A DNA stretch of 55,846 bases from Acidobacteriota bacterium. Lineage in GTDB: Bacteria; Acidobacteriota; Terriglobia; Terriglobales; Acidobacteriaceae. This document shows positions 16,833 through 26,663 of this stretch, piece after piece (positions within the stretch are counted from its first letter, which is position 1; each line of letters starts with the position of its first letter). Both the position numbers and the translations under genes were made by a program. The notes under the pieces are model-generated. The model was not told the DNA's origin. It did not search any database and saw nothing but the letters and a program-made list of their open reading frames with translations. The stretch spans positions 1 through 55,846 of the forward strand of contig JAJYFB010000004.1 in NCBI GenBank assembly GCA_021785495.1, written 5' to 3'.

Positions 16833-18356
16833 CTACTTCTGCAGCTTGTAGTCCGCGCTGGTGGTTTTGGCCCCTGTCTGCGCGGCAGTGGGCAGTTGTG
16901 TGCGGTCCCAGCCTCCGCCGAGCGCTTCCACCAGTTGCACGGCGGAGACCATCTCGTTGACTTCGAGCGTATTCAGCGCCTCCTGGCTGCTGAGCAGCGT
17001 CGTTTGCGCGACGACGACATCGAGGTATGGATCGACGCCCGTGTCGTAACGCATGAGTTCGAGATCCAGTGCAGTTTGCGCATCTTTAACCGCCTGTTGC
17101 TGGCGGAGAATCTGCTGCGAGTCGTTGCGCGTGGCCACCAGTGCGTCTTCCACCTGCTGGAAGGCGGTGAGCGTGGCTTGCCGGTAGCTGGCCAGATCGG
17201 CGTTGTAGATGGCGACGTATTGATGAAGCTGAGCGCGATAGAGGCCGCCGTCGAAGATGACCTGCGAAGCCGAGGGCCCGATCGACCAGATGCGGCTGGG
17301 CCAGTCGAAGAGGTGCTTGAAGAGCGCGGATTCGAGGCCCCCCGAAGCGGAGATGGTGACCTGCGGGAAGAATGCGCCGTAGCCGATGCCGATTTCAGCG
17401 TTGGCCTCGGCCAGCGTGCGCTCGGCGGCGGCGATGTCCGGACGCCGCTCGACCAGTTGCGAGGGCACGCCGGTGGGAATCGCCGGCGCGGCGTAGAGGA
17501 TGGGCCGGACGGGCAGGGAAAAATCCGTGGGATTTTTGCCGAGCAGCGTGGCGATGGCGTGCTCGTACTGCGCGCGCAGCAAGCCCACGGCGGTGGCTGC
17601 GGCCTCGGCCGATTCGAGCGTGGTTTTGGCCTCGGCGACGGAAAGCGAATCGCCCACCCCGGTTTCGTACTGCGCCTGATTGTAGTCGAGCGTCTTTTGG
17701 TCGGCGGCCACCGTCTCGTCGAGAATCTTTTGCAGCATGTCCTGGCCGCGAATCTCAAAGTAATACTCGGCCAGGCTGGCCTGCTCGGTCAGCTTTTCGC
17801 CTTCAAGTTGGGCGGCGCTGGCCTGCGCGGCGTACTGTTCGGCGTGAACTTCGTTGCGAATCTTTCCCCAGAGGTCAGGCGTCCAGGAGGCGTCAATCGG
17901 GGCGTTCCACAGAGAGTACGTGTTGCCGGTGGTTGCGCTGGAGGAGACACTTTGATTGGCCGAGGTTCTCGCCCGGTTCCACGCAGGGTTGGCCGTCAGC
18001 GTCGGCCAGTACTGCGAGCGGGCCTCGGCGATCATGGCGCGGGCAGCCATGTAATTCTGAAAATATTCTTTCAGCGTTTCATTGTTGATGTTCAACTGCT
18101 CTTCGAGGGCGTTGAGTTCCGGCTCGTGGAAGACCTCCCACCAGTTGCCGCGCAGCATGGCATCCTGCGGGCTGGCGACCTTCCAGCCGTCGGCGTCATG
18201 AAAGTTGACGGTCGACTCCTTGTAGTTGGGCGCGTGGACGGCGGGCGGCGCGGGCGGCTGATAGCGCGGACCGATGCGGCAACCGGAGACGAGTGCCAGC
18301 AGACCAGGCGCTACGGCAGCGAGGACAAACGTGGATCGAAATTTCAACTCAGGCAT
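16833..18356 (-). CDS. RND efflux outer-membrane factor lipoprotein (NodT/OprM family)
   Basis: 507 residues. The signal ends in the lipobox LVSGC (acylated Cys26), followed by IGPRYQPP, the usual start of mature NodT/OprM proteins. Two outer-membrane-efflux repeats follow: long helices with QAQYETGVGDSLSVAEAKTTLE in the first and QAALTAFQQVEDALVATR-like sequence in the second. It would form the TolC-like exit duct for the pump encoded just upstream. It is the last gene of the four-gene operon and begins 15 bp after the second permease gene. Its stop abuts the locus A heptamer array. Confidence 0.92.
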   Translation of the reverse strand: MPELKFRSTFVLAAVAPGLLALVSGCRIGPRYQPPAPPAVHAPNYKESTVNFHDADGWKVASPQDAMLRGNWWEVFHEPELNALEEQLNINNETLKEYFQNYMAARAMIAEARSQYWPTLTANPAWNRARTSANQSVSSSATTGNTYSLWNAPIDASWTPDLWGKIRNEVHAEQYAAQASAAQLEGEKLTEQASLAEYYFEIRGQDMLQKILDETVAADQKTLDYNQAQYETGVGDSLSVAEAKTTLESAEAAATAVGLLRAQYEHAIATLLGKNPTDFSLPVRPILYAAPAIPTGVPSQLVERRPDIAAAERTLAEANAEIGIGYGAFFPQVTISASGGLESALFKHLFDWPSRIWSIGPSASQVIFDGGLYRAQLHQYVAIYNADLASYRQATLTAFQQVEDALVATRNDSQQILRQQQAVKDAQTALDLELMRYDTGVDPYLDVVVAQTTLLSSQEALNTLEVNEMVSAVQLVEALGGGWDRTQLPTAAQTGAKTTSADYKLQK

Positions 18357-18371
18357 GACAAACGTCCCTTT

Positions 18372-21300
18372 TCATGACAAAGCTCCCTCCGCAGTGGGCG
18401 GCAGCGTGTCGCGGGTGCGGCCCAGAGCGCGCAGGCGCATCTTGTCCATCAGCAGGTAGACCACCGGGGTGGTATAGAGCGTGAGCATCTGGCTCAGGAC
18501 CAGGCCGCCGACGATGGTGATGCCCAGCGGCTTGCGCAGCTCCGAACCGGTTCCCGATCCGAAGGCCAGCGGCAGAGCCCCGCAGATGGCCGCCATGGTC
18601 GTCATCATGATCGGGCGGAAACGCAGCAGGCAGGCGCTGAAGATGGCGTCGCGCGTCGATTTGCCTTCGTTCCGTTCGGCCTGCAGGGCGAAATCGATCA
18701 TCATGATGGCGTTCTTCTTTACAATGCCGATCAACAAAATGATGCCGATGATCGAGATGAAGTTCAGATCGATGTGAAAGAGCATCAGCGCCAGCATGGC
18801 GCCGACGCTGGCCGAAGGCAGCGTGGAGATGATTGTCAGCGGATGCACCAGGCTCTCGTAAAGAATGCCAAGCACGATGAAGACGGAGAGCAGGGCGGCG
18901 GCGGCCAGGATCAACTCCGAGTACTTTGACTGCTGATAGGCCTGGGCGATTCCCGCAAAGAATCCGCGCACCGATGAAGGCATTCCCAGCCGCCGCTCCA
19001 TGGCGCCGACTTCGCGCGTGGCGTCGCTGAGCGAGGCGCCGTTGCGCAGGTTGAAGGAGACGGTCACCGAGGGAAACAGGCCGGTGTGATTGACTTGCAA
19101 CGGCGTGGTGTTGGCGCTGGCCCTGACCACCGCGCCGAGCGGCGAAATGGCGTTGAGTCCGGCCGCGCCAGAGCCTTTTCCGGGCGCGAAGTAAATGTTG
19201 TCCAGACCAGAGGGATCCTGCCAGTAGGGCGGAGCCGCTTCCATGACGACGTAATATTGATTGAGCTGCGTGTAAATGACGGAGACCTCCGACTGGCCGA
19301 AGGCTCCGTAGAGCGCGCCGTCGAGCGATTGCGCGGTCATGCCCAGCCGCGCCGCGGTTACGCGGTCGTAAGCGAGCAGATCATCGAGGCCGCCATTCTG
19401 CTGATCGGAGTTCACGTCCGTCAGGTCAGGCAGTTTCTCCATGTTTTCCAGCAGGATCGGTCCCCACTTGGCCAGGTCCGCAATGTTGTCCGACTGAATC
19501 GTGTATTGATACAGAGCGTTCGACTGCCGGCCGCCAATGCGCAGATCCTGCGCGGGCTGCAAAAACGCCGAGGCCACTGGCAAGGCATTCATCTTCGGGC
19601 GCAGCCGGGCGATCACTTTCATGGCCGGCGTTTGGCGCATGTCGCACCGCGGGCTCTCCTTGCAGCCGGAGCCAAACGGCTTCAGCGCGATATACATGAA
19701 ACCGCCGTTGCCGCCGCCGGTGTAAGCCATGACGTGCGCCACGGCGGGATCCTTTTTGATCACGTTCACCAGCGAGACGATCGACTGGCGCATGAACGGG
19801 AAGGATGCGTCCTGCGGTCCCTGCACGCCGCCCACAATCGCGCCGGTGTCCTGCTGCGGAAAGATGCCCGTGGGAATGCGCGCGATCACCAGAACGTTCA
19901 GGGCGATCGTGAGCAGCAGCACCACCAGCGTCAAACCCGGATTTTCAAGCACCCAGCCAAGCGAGTGCCGATAAAGCGAGACCATCCCCTCGAAGGCGTG
20001 CTCGCTGGCGCGGTAAAACCAGTTGTGCCGCTCGCCGGGCCGATGCGCCTTGAGAACATGGGCGCACATGCAGGGCGTCGCGGTCAGCGAAACGATCATG
20101 GAAATCACGATGGCCGTCGAAAGCGTGACGGCGAACTCGCGAAAGAGGCGGCCGATGATGCCGCCCATCATCAAAATCGGGATGAAGACGGCGATCAGCG
20201 AGACGCTGATGGAAAAAACCGTGAAACCGATCTCGCGCGCTCCGCGCATGGCCGCGGCAAAGGGCTCCATGCCGGCCTCGATATGCCGCGTGATGTTTTC
20301 CATGACGACGATGGCGTCGTCCACGACAAAGCCGGTGGAGATGGTCAGCGCCATCAGCGATAGATTGTCGATCGAGTAGCCGAACAGGTACATCGCGGCG
20401 AAGGTGCCGATAAGCGAGACTGGAACCGCGACGCTCGGAATCAGCGTGGCGCGCGCACTGCGCAGAAACAGAAAGACGACCAGAATCACCAGGCAGACGG
20501 AACCGAGCAGCGTCCACTCGACGGTGTTCACCGAGGCGCGGATGGTCGTGGTGCGGTCAATGTCCACGGTCATCTTCGTGCCGGCGGGCAGCACGGCCTT
20601 GAGAAACGGCAGTTGCGCCTTGATGCGATCGACCGTGTCGATGATGTTTGCGCCCGGCTGGCGAAAGATGATCAGCACTACGGCGCGGGTTCCGTCGGCG
20701 AAGCCGGCCGTGCGCAGGTTCTGCGTTGAATCCACCACGTCGGCCACATCCGAAAGCTTGACGGCCTGGCCGTTGTGATAGCCGACGATCAGCGGACGGT
20801 ACTCGGCCGCCGTGGAGATCTGATCGTTGGTGACGATGTCCTCGGTGACGCCGTGATCGGAGAGCTGTCCGCGCGGCTCGTGCGCATTTTCAAGGCTGAG
20901 CACCGACTGCACGCTGCCCAGGGTGAGGCCGTAGCTTTCGAGCTTGGTGGGATCGATTTCGACGCGCACCGAAGGCGTGGCGCCGCCGCCCACCACCACC
21001 TGGCCGACGCCCTCGATCTGCGAGAGCTTCTGTTCGAGAACCGTCGAGGCCAGATCGTAGAGCTTCGTGACCGGGTACTGCTTCGAGGTCAGGCTGATGA
21101 CCATGATCGGCGCATCGGCCGGATTGATCTTGCGATAAAAGGGGTTTTGCGGAAGATTGGTGGGCAGGTAGGTGCGTGCGGCGTTGATGGCGGCCTGTAC
21201 GTCGCGAGCCGCACCGTCAATGTTCCGGCTCAGGTCGAACTGGAGGGTGATGTTCGTCGAGCCGAGCTGGCTCGACGAGGTCATTTCGGTGATGCCGGCG

Positions 21301-21521
21301 ATGTGGCTGAATTGCCGTTCAAGCGGCGTGGCCACGGAGGCCGCCATGATTTGGGCGCTTGCGCCCGGCAGGCCGGCGTTGACGTTGATGGTGGGAAAAT
21401 CCACCTGCGGCAGCGGAGCGACTGGCAGCACGGTAAAGGCGATCGCGCCGGCGATGGCGATGGCCACGGTCAGCAGCGTCGTGCCTACCGGCCGCCGGAT
21501 GAAGGGAGCCGAGAGGTTCAT
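18372..21521 (-). CDS. RND multidrug efflux permease, MdtC-like (HAE1 family)
   Basis: 1049 residues, normal for the family. The inner-membrane permease has 12 expected membrane segments in two halves: the first opens with FIRRPVGTTLLTVAIAIAG and a second set begins near LGWVLENPGLTLVV. The proton-relay region contains STGFVVDDAIVVMEN with the paired Asp of HAE1 pumps. Large periplasmic loops follow TM1 and TM7. It overlaps the upstream permease gene by 4 bp (ATGA), so translation is probably coupled. Tandem permeases of this type form MdtBC-like heterotrimers, which is the likeliest arrangement here. Confidence 0.93.
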   Translation of the reverse strand: MNLSAPFIRRPVGTTLLTVAIAIAGAIAFTVLPVAPLPQVDFPTINVNAGLPGASAQIMAASVATPLERQFSHIAGITEMTSSSQLGSTNITLQFDLSRNIDGAARDVQAAINAARTYLPTNLPQNPFYRKINPADAPIMVISLTSKQYPVTKLYDLASTVLEQKLSQIEGVGQVVVGGGATPSVRVEIDPTKLESYGLTLGSVQSVLSLENAHEPRGQLSDHGVTEDIVTNDQISTAAEYRPLIVGYHNGQAVKLSDVADVVDSTQNLRTAGFADGTRAVVLIIFRQPGANIIDTVDRIKAQLPFLKAVLPAGTKMTVDIDRTTTIRASVNTVEWTLLGSVCLVILVVFLFLRSARATLIPSVAVPVSLIGTFAAMYLFGYSIDNLSLMALTISTGFVVDDAIVVMENITRHIEAGMEPFAAAMRGAREIGFTVFSISVSLIAVFIPILMMGGIIGRLFREFAVTLSTAIVISMIVSLTATPCMCAHVLKAHRPGERHNWFYRASEHAFEGMVSLYRHSLGWVLENPGLTLVVLLLTIALNVLVIARIPTGIFPQQDTGAIVGGVQGPQDASFPFMRQSIVSLVNVIKKDPAVAHVMAYTGGGNGGFMYIALKPFGSGCKESPRCDMRQTPAMKVIARLRPKMNALPVASAFLQPAQDLRIGGRQSNALYQYTIQSDNIADLAKWGPILLENMEKLPDLTDVNSDQQNGGLDDLLAYDRVTAARLGMTAQSLDGALYGAFGQSEVSVIYTQLNQYYVVMEAAPPYWQDPSGLDNIYFAPGKGSGAAGLNAISPLGAVVRASANTTPLQVNHTGLFPSVTVSFNLRNGASLSDATREVGAMERRLGMPSSVRGFFAGIAQAYQQSKYSELILAAAALLSVFIVLGILYESLVHPLTIISTLPSASVGAMLALMLFHIDLNFISIIGIILLIGIVKKNAIMMIDFALQAERNEGKSTRDAIFSACLLRFRPIMMTTMAAICGALPLAFGSGTGSELRKPLGITIVGGLVLSQMLTLYTTPVVYLLMDKMRLRALGRTRDTLPPTAEGALS

Positions 21522-24500
21522 GCCTGCTCCGCGTCCGGCGGCAGCGGATCGTTCATCGGCCCCCGCGAAAGGCTGCGGCCCGCCAGACGCCGGCCGAGCC
21601 GGTCGAAAAAGATGTAGATGACCGGTGTGGTGTAGAGCGTGAGCACCTGGCTGAGCAGCAGGCCTCCAACCATGGCGATGCCCAGCGGACGGCGCAGCTC
21701 GGAGCCGAGCCCTGCGCCGGCCGCCAGCGGAATGCCGCCGAGCAGGGCGGCCATGGTGGTCATCAGAATCGGCCGGAAGCGCAGCAGACTCGCCTGATAA
21801 ATGGCCTCCGTCGCATCGAGCCCCTGTTTGCGCTCGGCTTCGAGCGCGAAATCGACAATCATGATGCCGTTCTTCTTGACGATGCCGATCAGCAGGATGA
21901 TGCCGATAATGCCCACGACGCTCAGATCCTGATGGAAGAGCATGAGCGCCAGTAGCGCGCCCACGCCGGCCGAAGGCAGCGTGGAGAGAATCGTGACCGG
22001 GTGAATGAAGCTCTCGTAGAGCACGCCGAGCACGATGTAGACCGTGACCAGCGCGGCCAGAATCAGCAGCGCCTCGTTCGAGAGTGAATTGTGAAAGGAG
22101 GCCGCGGTGCCCTGAAAGTCCGCTTGCAGGCTGGCGGGGAAGCGAAGGTTCTTCGCGGTCGTTTCGATCTCGTCGATCGCCGTGCCCAGCGCGGCGCGCG
22201 GCGCCAGATTGAAGGAAACGGTCACCGAAGGGAACTGGCCCTGATGATTGATCGAAAGCGCTTCAGTAGCCGTGCGCCTCTGCGTAAAGGCGCTGAGCGG
22301 AATGGCGCTTGCGCCCGTTGCGGAACTGACGGCGTTGGTCGTTCCCGCAGAGACCGTGCCGGCCAGCACGGCGGCCGGAGGCGCGAGCACCTGCGAAGAG
22401 GGCGTGTAGCGCACCGAGGTCGAAAGCGCGTTCGAGCCCGCCGAAGCCGAGGCCGACGATGCGTAGGAGGTGGCCGCGCCGGCGCCGCTGGCGCCCGAGG
22501 AGGCGTTCGACTGAATATAGAGATCGCCGAGATTGGCCGGGTTCTGCTGCCAGGCGGGATCGGTCTCAAGAACGACGTGATACTGATTGGACTGCGTGTA
22601 GAGCGTGCTGATCTCGCGCTGCCCGTAGGCGTCGTAAAGCGTGTTGTCGATGGTGGTGGGCGCGATGCCCAGCCGCGAGGCCGTCACGCGGTCGATCTCC
22701 AGTTGCACGGAGCGCGCGCCGGTCTGCTGATCCGTGGCCACGTCTTCCAGCTCATGCAGTTTCTTCAGTTGTGCGACGAATTTGTCCGTCCACTCGTTCA
22801 GCTCGTTCGTGTCCGGGTCTTCAAGCGTGTATTGATACTGCGTCCGGCTTACGCGGTCGTCCACGGTGATGTCTTGCACCGGCTGCATGTAAAGATGAAT
22901 GCCTTGCACCTGCGCGAGGCTGCGCTGTAGGCGGCGAATCACGTCGGAGGCGTTGATGCGCTGGTTCACGGGCTTGAGGTTGATCGAGATGCGGCCGCTG
23001 TTCAGGGTCGTGTTAATGCCATCGGCGCCGATAAACGACGAGAGGCTTTCGACGGCCGGGTCCTGCAAAATGAGGTTGGCCAGTTCGTTCTGTTTTTCGC
23101 GCATGGCCGCGAAGGAGACCGACTGCGCGGCCTGCGAGATGCCCTGAATCACGCCCGTATCCTGCACGGGAAAGAATCCCTTGGGAATCTCGATATAGAG
23201 AACCACGGTGAGGACGAGGGTCGCGGCGGCGACCAGCAGCGTCGCCGTCTGATAGCGCAGCACCCTGCGCAGCGTGCGCCCATAAAAAGCGATCAGTTGG
23301 TCGAAGACGCGCTCGGACCAGCGATAAAAGCGGCTCTGCTTCTGCTCGGGATCGTGACGAAGAATTCGCGAACACATCATCGGCGTGAGCGTGAGCGAGA
23401 CGACGGCCGAGATGACGATGGTGACGGCCAGAGTCACGGCGAATTCGCGGAAGAGGCGGCCGACCACGTCGCCCATGAAGAGCAGCGGAATCAGCACCGC
23501 GATCAGCGAGACCGTCAGCGAGACGATGGTGAAGCCGATCTGCTCGGCGCCGGCCAGCGCGGCCTCGAGCGGGGCCATGCCCTCTTCGAGAAAGCGGCTG
23601 ATGTTCTCGATCATCACGATGGCGTCGTCCACCACGAAGCCGGCGGCGATGATGAAGGCCATCAGCGAGAGATTGTCGAGCGAAAAGCCGAGCAGGTACA
23701 TCGCCGCAAAGGTGCCGACCAGCGAAAGGGGCACGGCGACGAAGGGAATCATGGTGGCGCGCAGGCTGCGCAGGAAGAGAAAGATCACCATCATCACCAG
23801 ACCGATCGAGAGCATCAACTCGAACTCGGCCTCATGCACCGAGGCTTGAATGCTGGTGGTCATGTCGGTGAGGGTCGTGACCTGGATCGAGGCCGGAAGC
23901 GTGGCCTCAAGCTGCGGCAGCACCTTGCGGATGGCGTTGACGACGGTGATGGTGTTGGCGCCCGGCTGGCGCTGAATGTTGAGAATGATGGCCGGCTTCA
24001 GCGTGGGGCCGGAGGGCGAGTTCGCCGTGCCCATCCAGGCGGCCTGCCTGGTGTTCTCGACGCCATTGAGAACATTGGCGACGTTTTTGACGAAGACCGG
24101 AGCGCCGTTCGAGTAGGCGATGACGACGTCTTTGTACTCGTCGGCCGTTGCGATCTGGTCGTTGGCGTCGATCTGGTAATCCTGACGCGGGCCGTCGAAG
24201 TTGCCCTTGGCCGAGTTGACGCTGGCCTCGGTCAAGGCCGTGCGCACGTCCTCCATGTTGAGGCCGTACGAAGAAAGCTGGACCGGGTTCACCTGAATGC
24301 GTACGGCCGGCTTCTGGCCGCCGCTGATGCTGACCAGGCCCACGCCAGCCATCTGCGAGAGTTTGGGCGCCAGCCGCGTATCGACCATGTCCTCGACCGT
24401 GGACAACGGCATGGCGTCCGAGCTGATGGCGAAGGTGAGAATCGGCGCATCGGCCGGATTGGTCTTGTTATAGACCGGTGGCACGGGCAGATCGGAGGGC

Positions 24501-24856
24501 AGGAAGGTCTGCCCCGCGTTGATGGCCGACTGCACCTCCTCCTCGGCCACGTCGAGACCGAGCGCAAGATCGAACTGCAGGACGATCACCGAGACGCCCC
24601 CGGCGCTGGTCGAGGTCATCTGGCTCAGGCCCTGCATTTCGCCGAACTGGCGTTCGAGCGGCGCCGTGATCGTGGTCGCGATCACGTCGGGGCTCGCGCC
24701 GGGATAAAAGGTGAGCACCTGGATCGTCGGGTAATCGACCTGCGGCAGCGCCGAAACCGGCAACTGCCTGTAGGCGACAAAACCCACCAGAAGAATGGCG
24801 AACATCAGCAGCGAGGTGGCTACCGGTCGCAAGATAAACGGGCGGGAGGGACTCAT
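21518..24856 (-). CDS. RND multidrug efflux permease, MdtB-like, with Ala/Ser-rich insertion
   Basis: 1112 residues, about 70 longer than MdtB. The core is standard HAE1: N-terminal FILRPVATSLLMFAILLVG, a proton-relay helix with AAGFVVDDAIVMIEN, and a C-terminal LGIAMVGGLLLSQVLTLY. The extra length is a low-complexity Ala/Ser/Gly/Thr stretch encoded at about 22290-22510, between LGDLYIQSN and the conserved LSINHQGQFPSVTVSFNL, in the periplasmic region. It overlaps both neighbours by 4 bp (ATGA at 24853-24856 and 21518-21521), so adaptor, MdtB-like and MdtC-like genes form a tight translationally coupled unit. Confidence 0.93.
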   Translation of the reverse strand: MSPSRPFILRPVATSLLMFAILLVGFVAYRQLPVSALPQVDYPTIQVLTFYPGASPDVIATTITAPLERQFGEMQGLSQMTSTSAGGVSVIVLQFDLALGLDVAEEEVQSAINAGQTFLPSDLPVPPVYNKTNPADAPILTFAISSDAMPLSTVEDMVDTRLAPKLSQMAGVGLVSISGGQKPAVRIQVNPVQLSSYGLNMEDVRTALTEASVNSAKGNFDGPRQDYQIDANDQIATADEYKDVVIAYSNGAPVFVKNVANVLNGVENTRQAAWMGTANSPSGPTLKPAIILNIQRQPGANTITVVNAIRKVLPQLEATLPASIQVTTLTDMTTSIQASVHEAEFELMLSIGLVMMVIFLFLRSLRATMIPFVAVPLSLVGTFAAMYLLGFSLDNLSLMAFIIAAGFVVDDAIVMIENISRFLEEGMAPLEAALAGAEQIGFTIVSLTVSLIAVLIPLLFMGDVVGRLFREFAVTLAVTIVISAVVSLTLTPMMCSRILRHDPEQKQSRFYRWSERVFDQLIAFYGRTLRRVLRYQTATLLVAAATLVLTVVLYIEIPKGFFPVQDTGVIQGISQAAQSVSFAAMREKQNELANLILQDPAVESLSSFIGADGINTTLNSGRISINLKPVNQRINASDVIRRLQRSLAQVQGIHLYMQPVQDITVDDRVSRTQYQYTLEDPDTNELNEWTDKFVAQLKKLHELEDVATDQQTGARSVQLEIDRVTASRLGIAPTTIDNTLYDAYGQREISTLYTQSNQYHVVLETDPAWQQNPANLGDLYIQSNASSGASGAGAATSYASSASASAGSNALSTSVRYTPSSQVLAPPAAVLAGTVSAGTTNAVSSATGASAIPLSAFTQRRTATEALSINHQGQFPSVTVSFNLAPRAALGTAIDEIETTAKNLRFPASLQADFQGTAASFHNSLSNEALLILAALVTVYIVLGVLYESFIHPVTILSTLPSAGVGALLALMLFHQDLSVVGIIGIILLIGIVKKNGIMIVDFALEAERKQGLDATEAIYQASLLRFRPILMTTMAALLGGIPLAAGAGLGSELRRPLGIAMVGGLLLSQVLTLYTTPVIYIFFDRLGRRLAGRSLSRGPMNDPLPPDAEQA

Positions 24857-26109
24857 GGAGCGTCCTCGGCGGCGGCCTCGGGCGGCAGCGCCGCCGTGGA
24901 GCGCGTGACCGGCGCGCCATCGATCAGCTTCTGGAAGCTGCTATCGGCGACGGCGTCGCCAGCCGCGAGACCCGTCGTGATGACCGTCTGGCCCGCGTTC
25001 GAGACGCCCACTTTCACGGTCCGCATCACGGCCTTGGCCTGCGGCGTGCCGAGCCCCTGAAGAAAATAGACAAAACTGGCCGCGCCATTGTGCTGAATCG
25101 CCGAAGAGGGCAGCAGCACCTGCTGGTCGAGCGTCTTGACCAGCAGCCGCGCATTCACAAACTCGTTCGGGAACAGTTCGCCCCTGGCGTTGTCGAACTG
25201 AGCGCGCAGCTTGACGGTTCCGGTCGTCGTATCGATCTGGTTATCGACGGTCAACAGCCGCCCTTTGGCCAGCAGCTTTGTATTTGTGCGGTCGTAGGCC
25301 TCGACGGTGAGTATTTTGCCGGTGCGCATCGGGTCGAGAACCTGCGGCAGGCTATCTTCGGCCAGGGTAAAGATCACGGTGATGGGATTCACTTCGGTCA
25401 CGACAACCAGCGCGGTGGTCGAGTTGGCCGTGATCAGATTGCCGGGATCGACCAGCCGCAGACCGACGCGGCCGCCGATCGGCGACGTAATGTGACAAAA
25501 ACTCACCTGGACTTTGTCGTAGGCGACTGCGCCCTCGTCATTCTTGACCGTCCCCTGGTTCTGGAGAACAATCTTTTCCTGATCTTCGAGGGTCTGCCGG
25601 GGAATGGCGTTTTTGGCCCAGGCCGCCTGGTAGCGCTGAAGGTCCATCTTGGCTTCGGCGAGCAGGTTTTGATCGCGTTCGAGCGCGCCCTGCGCCTGGA
25701 CAAGCTGCGCCTGGTAGGGGCGGTCATCAATATCGACCAGCGGATCGCCCTTGCGCACCATCTGCCCCTCGCGATAGTGTACGGCCGTAATCACGCCAGT
25801 GACCTCGGCCGTCATCGTGTCGGTATACACGGGCGTCACCGTGCCGATGGCGTCCAGATAGACGCCGATGCTGCCTTGGGTGGCCGTGGCCACGCGCACG
25901 GGAATCGGCCCAGCCATGGCGCCGCGGCGGTTCGCTCCGGCCCCGGCCGCAGCCGCGCCGCTCGGGCCGTGTTGCCGGTAGGCCCAGAAGAACAGCAGCC
26001 CGAAGAACAGCAGCACAATCGCCCAGATCCAGCGATGGCGGCGCTGATGGGCCCGTTCGGAGGGATCGAATCCCAAGGCGGAATGCGAAACAGGCAAATT
26101 TTGGTTCAT
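24853..26109 (-). CDS. RND efflux periplasmic adaptor (membrane fusion protein, MdtA-like)
   Basis: 418 residues. One N-terminal membrane segment (~27-44, WIWAIVLLFFGLLFFWAY) anchors the protein. Then come a lipoyl/barrel half (VTGVITAVHYREGQMVRKGDPL), an alpha-hairpin (QLVQAQGALERDQNLLAEAK), and a second barrel half (SPIGGRVGLRLVDPGNLI) typical of MdtA. It links the tandem permeases to the outer-membrane factor. It is the first gene of the operon. The leader directly upstream carries a 21-bp tandem duplication (26120-26161); the ribosome site is weak (aagaag). Confidence 0.93.
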   Translation of the reverse strand: MNQNLPVSHSALGFDPSERAHQRRHRWIWAIVLLFFGLLFFWAYRQHGPSGAAAAGAGANRRGAMAGPIPVRVATATQGSIGVYLDAIGTVTPVYTDTMTAEVTGVITAVHYREGQMVRKGDPLVDIDDRPYQAQLVQAQGALERDQNLLAEAKMDLQRYQAAWAKNAIPRQTLEDQEKIVLQNQGTVKNDEGAVAYDKVQVSFCHITSPIGGRVGLRLVDPGNLITANSTTALVVVTEVNPITVIFTLAEDSLPQVLDPMRTGKILTVEAYDRTNTKLLAKGRLLTVDNQIDTTTGTVKLRAQFDNARGELFPNEFVNARLLVKTLDQQVLLPSSAIQHNGAASFVYFLQGLGTPQAKAVMRTVKVGVSNAGQTVITTGLAAGDAVADSSFQKLIDGAPVTRSTAALPPEAAAEDAP

Positions 26110-26119
26110 TGGCTTCTTT

Positions 26120-26161
26120 TCTGTGTCTTGCTCAGTCTTGTCTGTGCCTTGCTCAGTCTTG
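26120..26161. repeat. 21-bp tandem duplication upstream of the RND efflux operon
   Basis: Copy 1 is 26120-26140 and copy 2 is 26141-26161, with 20 of 21 bases identical and gctcagtcttg shared at the ends. It begins 11 bp upstream of the adaptor start codon, so it lies in the leader or core promoter of the operon. It could be a duplicated operator or a recent slippage event. Confidence 0.8.
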
Positions 26162-26592
26162 GCAGAGGCCCGGTCCGGTCCGAAAAAATCATCTGCGCAT
26201 TGTATTCTCTTCTGCGTTGTTTCATGAAAGGGAACATGCGTCCTGCTGACCTTCCGGCCGGATTGAGAAATACCATCGATTTACCCGCATTTTCTCACAG
26301 GCAATTGCGCACCGCGCGACTCGTCGCGCCTTTCCATCGCGCCATCCGCCCAAATGCGGAAAGCCGCTTCTCCCTGGCAGGCTGCGCGCAAAACCGGCCG
26401 ATAAAGGCTGGCTGAAGCGCAACAACTCTTCGCGGAAACGGCCTTGAACAAGGGCGCTGATGGATAGACGAGGCTGGCTGGCAAATGGTTTCAGCCAGAG
26501 GAGATGAGATGCGCCGCGATGGTGCGCGGAGAGAAGATTGGTTCTGGATCGGTTTGCTCTGGCTCGGCAGGATGCAGCCAGGACGGTCAACG

Positions 26593-26644
26593 ACAGTGCG
26601 CTCCATCCTTTCCACGTTTTTGCGGAAAGGATGGAGCGCACTGT
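26593..26644 (-). terminator. Perfect 21-bp hairpin after arsM
   Basis: The left arm 26593-26613 and right arm 26624-26644 are perfect reverse complements over 21 bp, with a 10-base loop (acgtttttgc). It starts 20 bp past the arsM stop. No T-run follows on the minus strand, so it may be a transcript-stabilising hairpin, a repeat unit or an unusual terminator. The sequence gcagaaaggatgga near 33220-33233 resembles the loop-proximal part of the right arm. Confidence 0.6.
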
Positions 26645-26663
26645 GCAATCCATTTTTGCCGGA

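Larger units (their letters stand above)
26110..26663. other. Intergenic region between arsM and the RND operon
   Basis: 554 bp without a credible gene. It holds the leader of the efflux operon with its 21-bp duplication, an unremarkable middle part, and a perfect hairpin just past the arsM stop. Reading frames here lack ribosome sites and conserved sequence. Confidence 0.6.
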
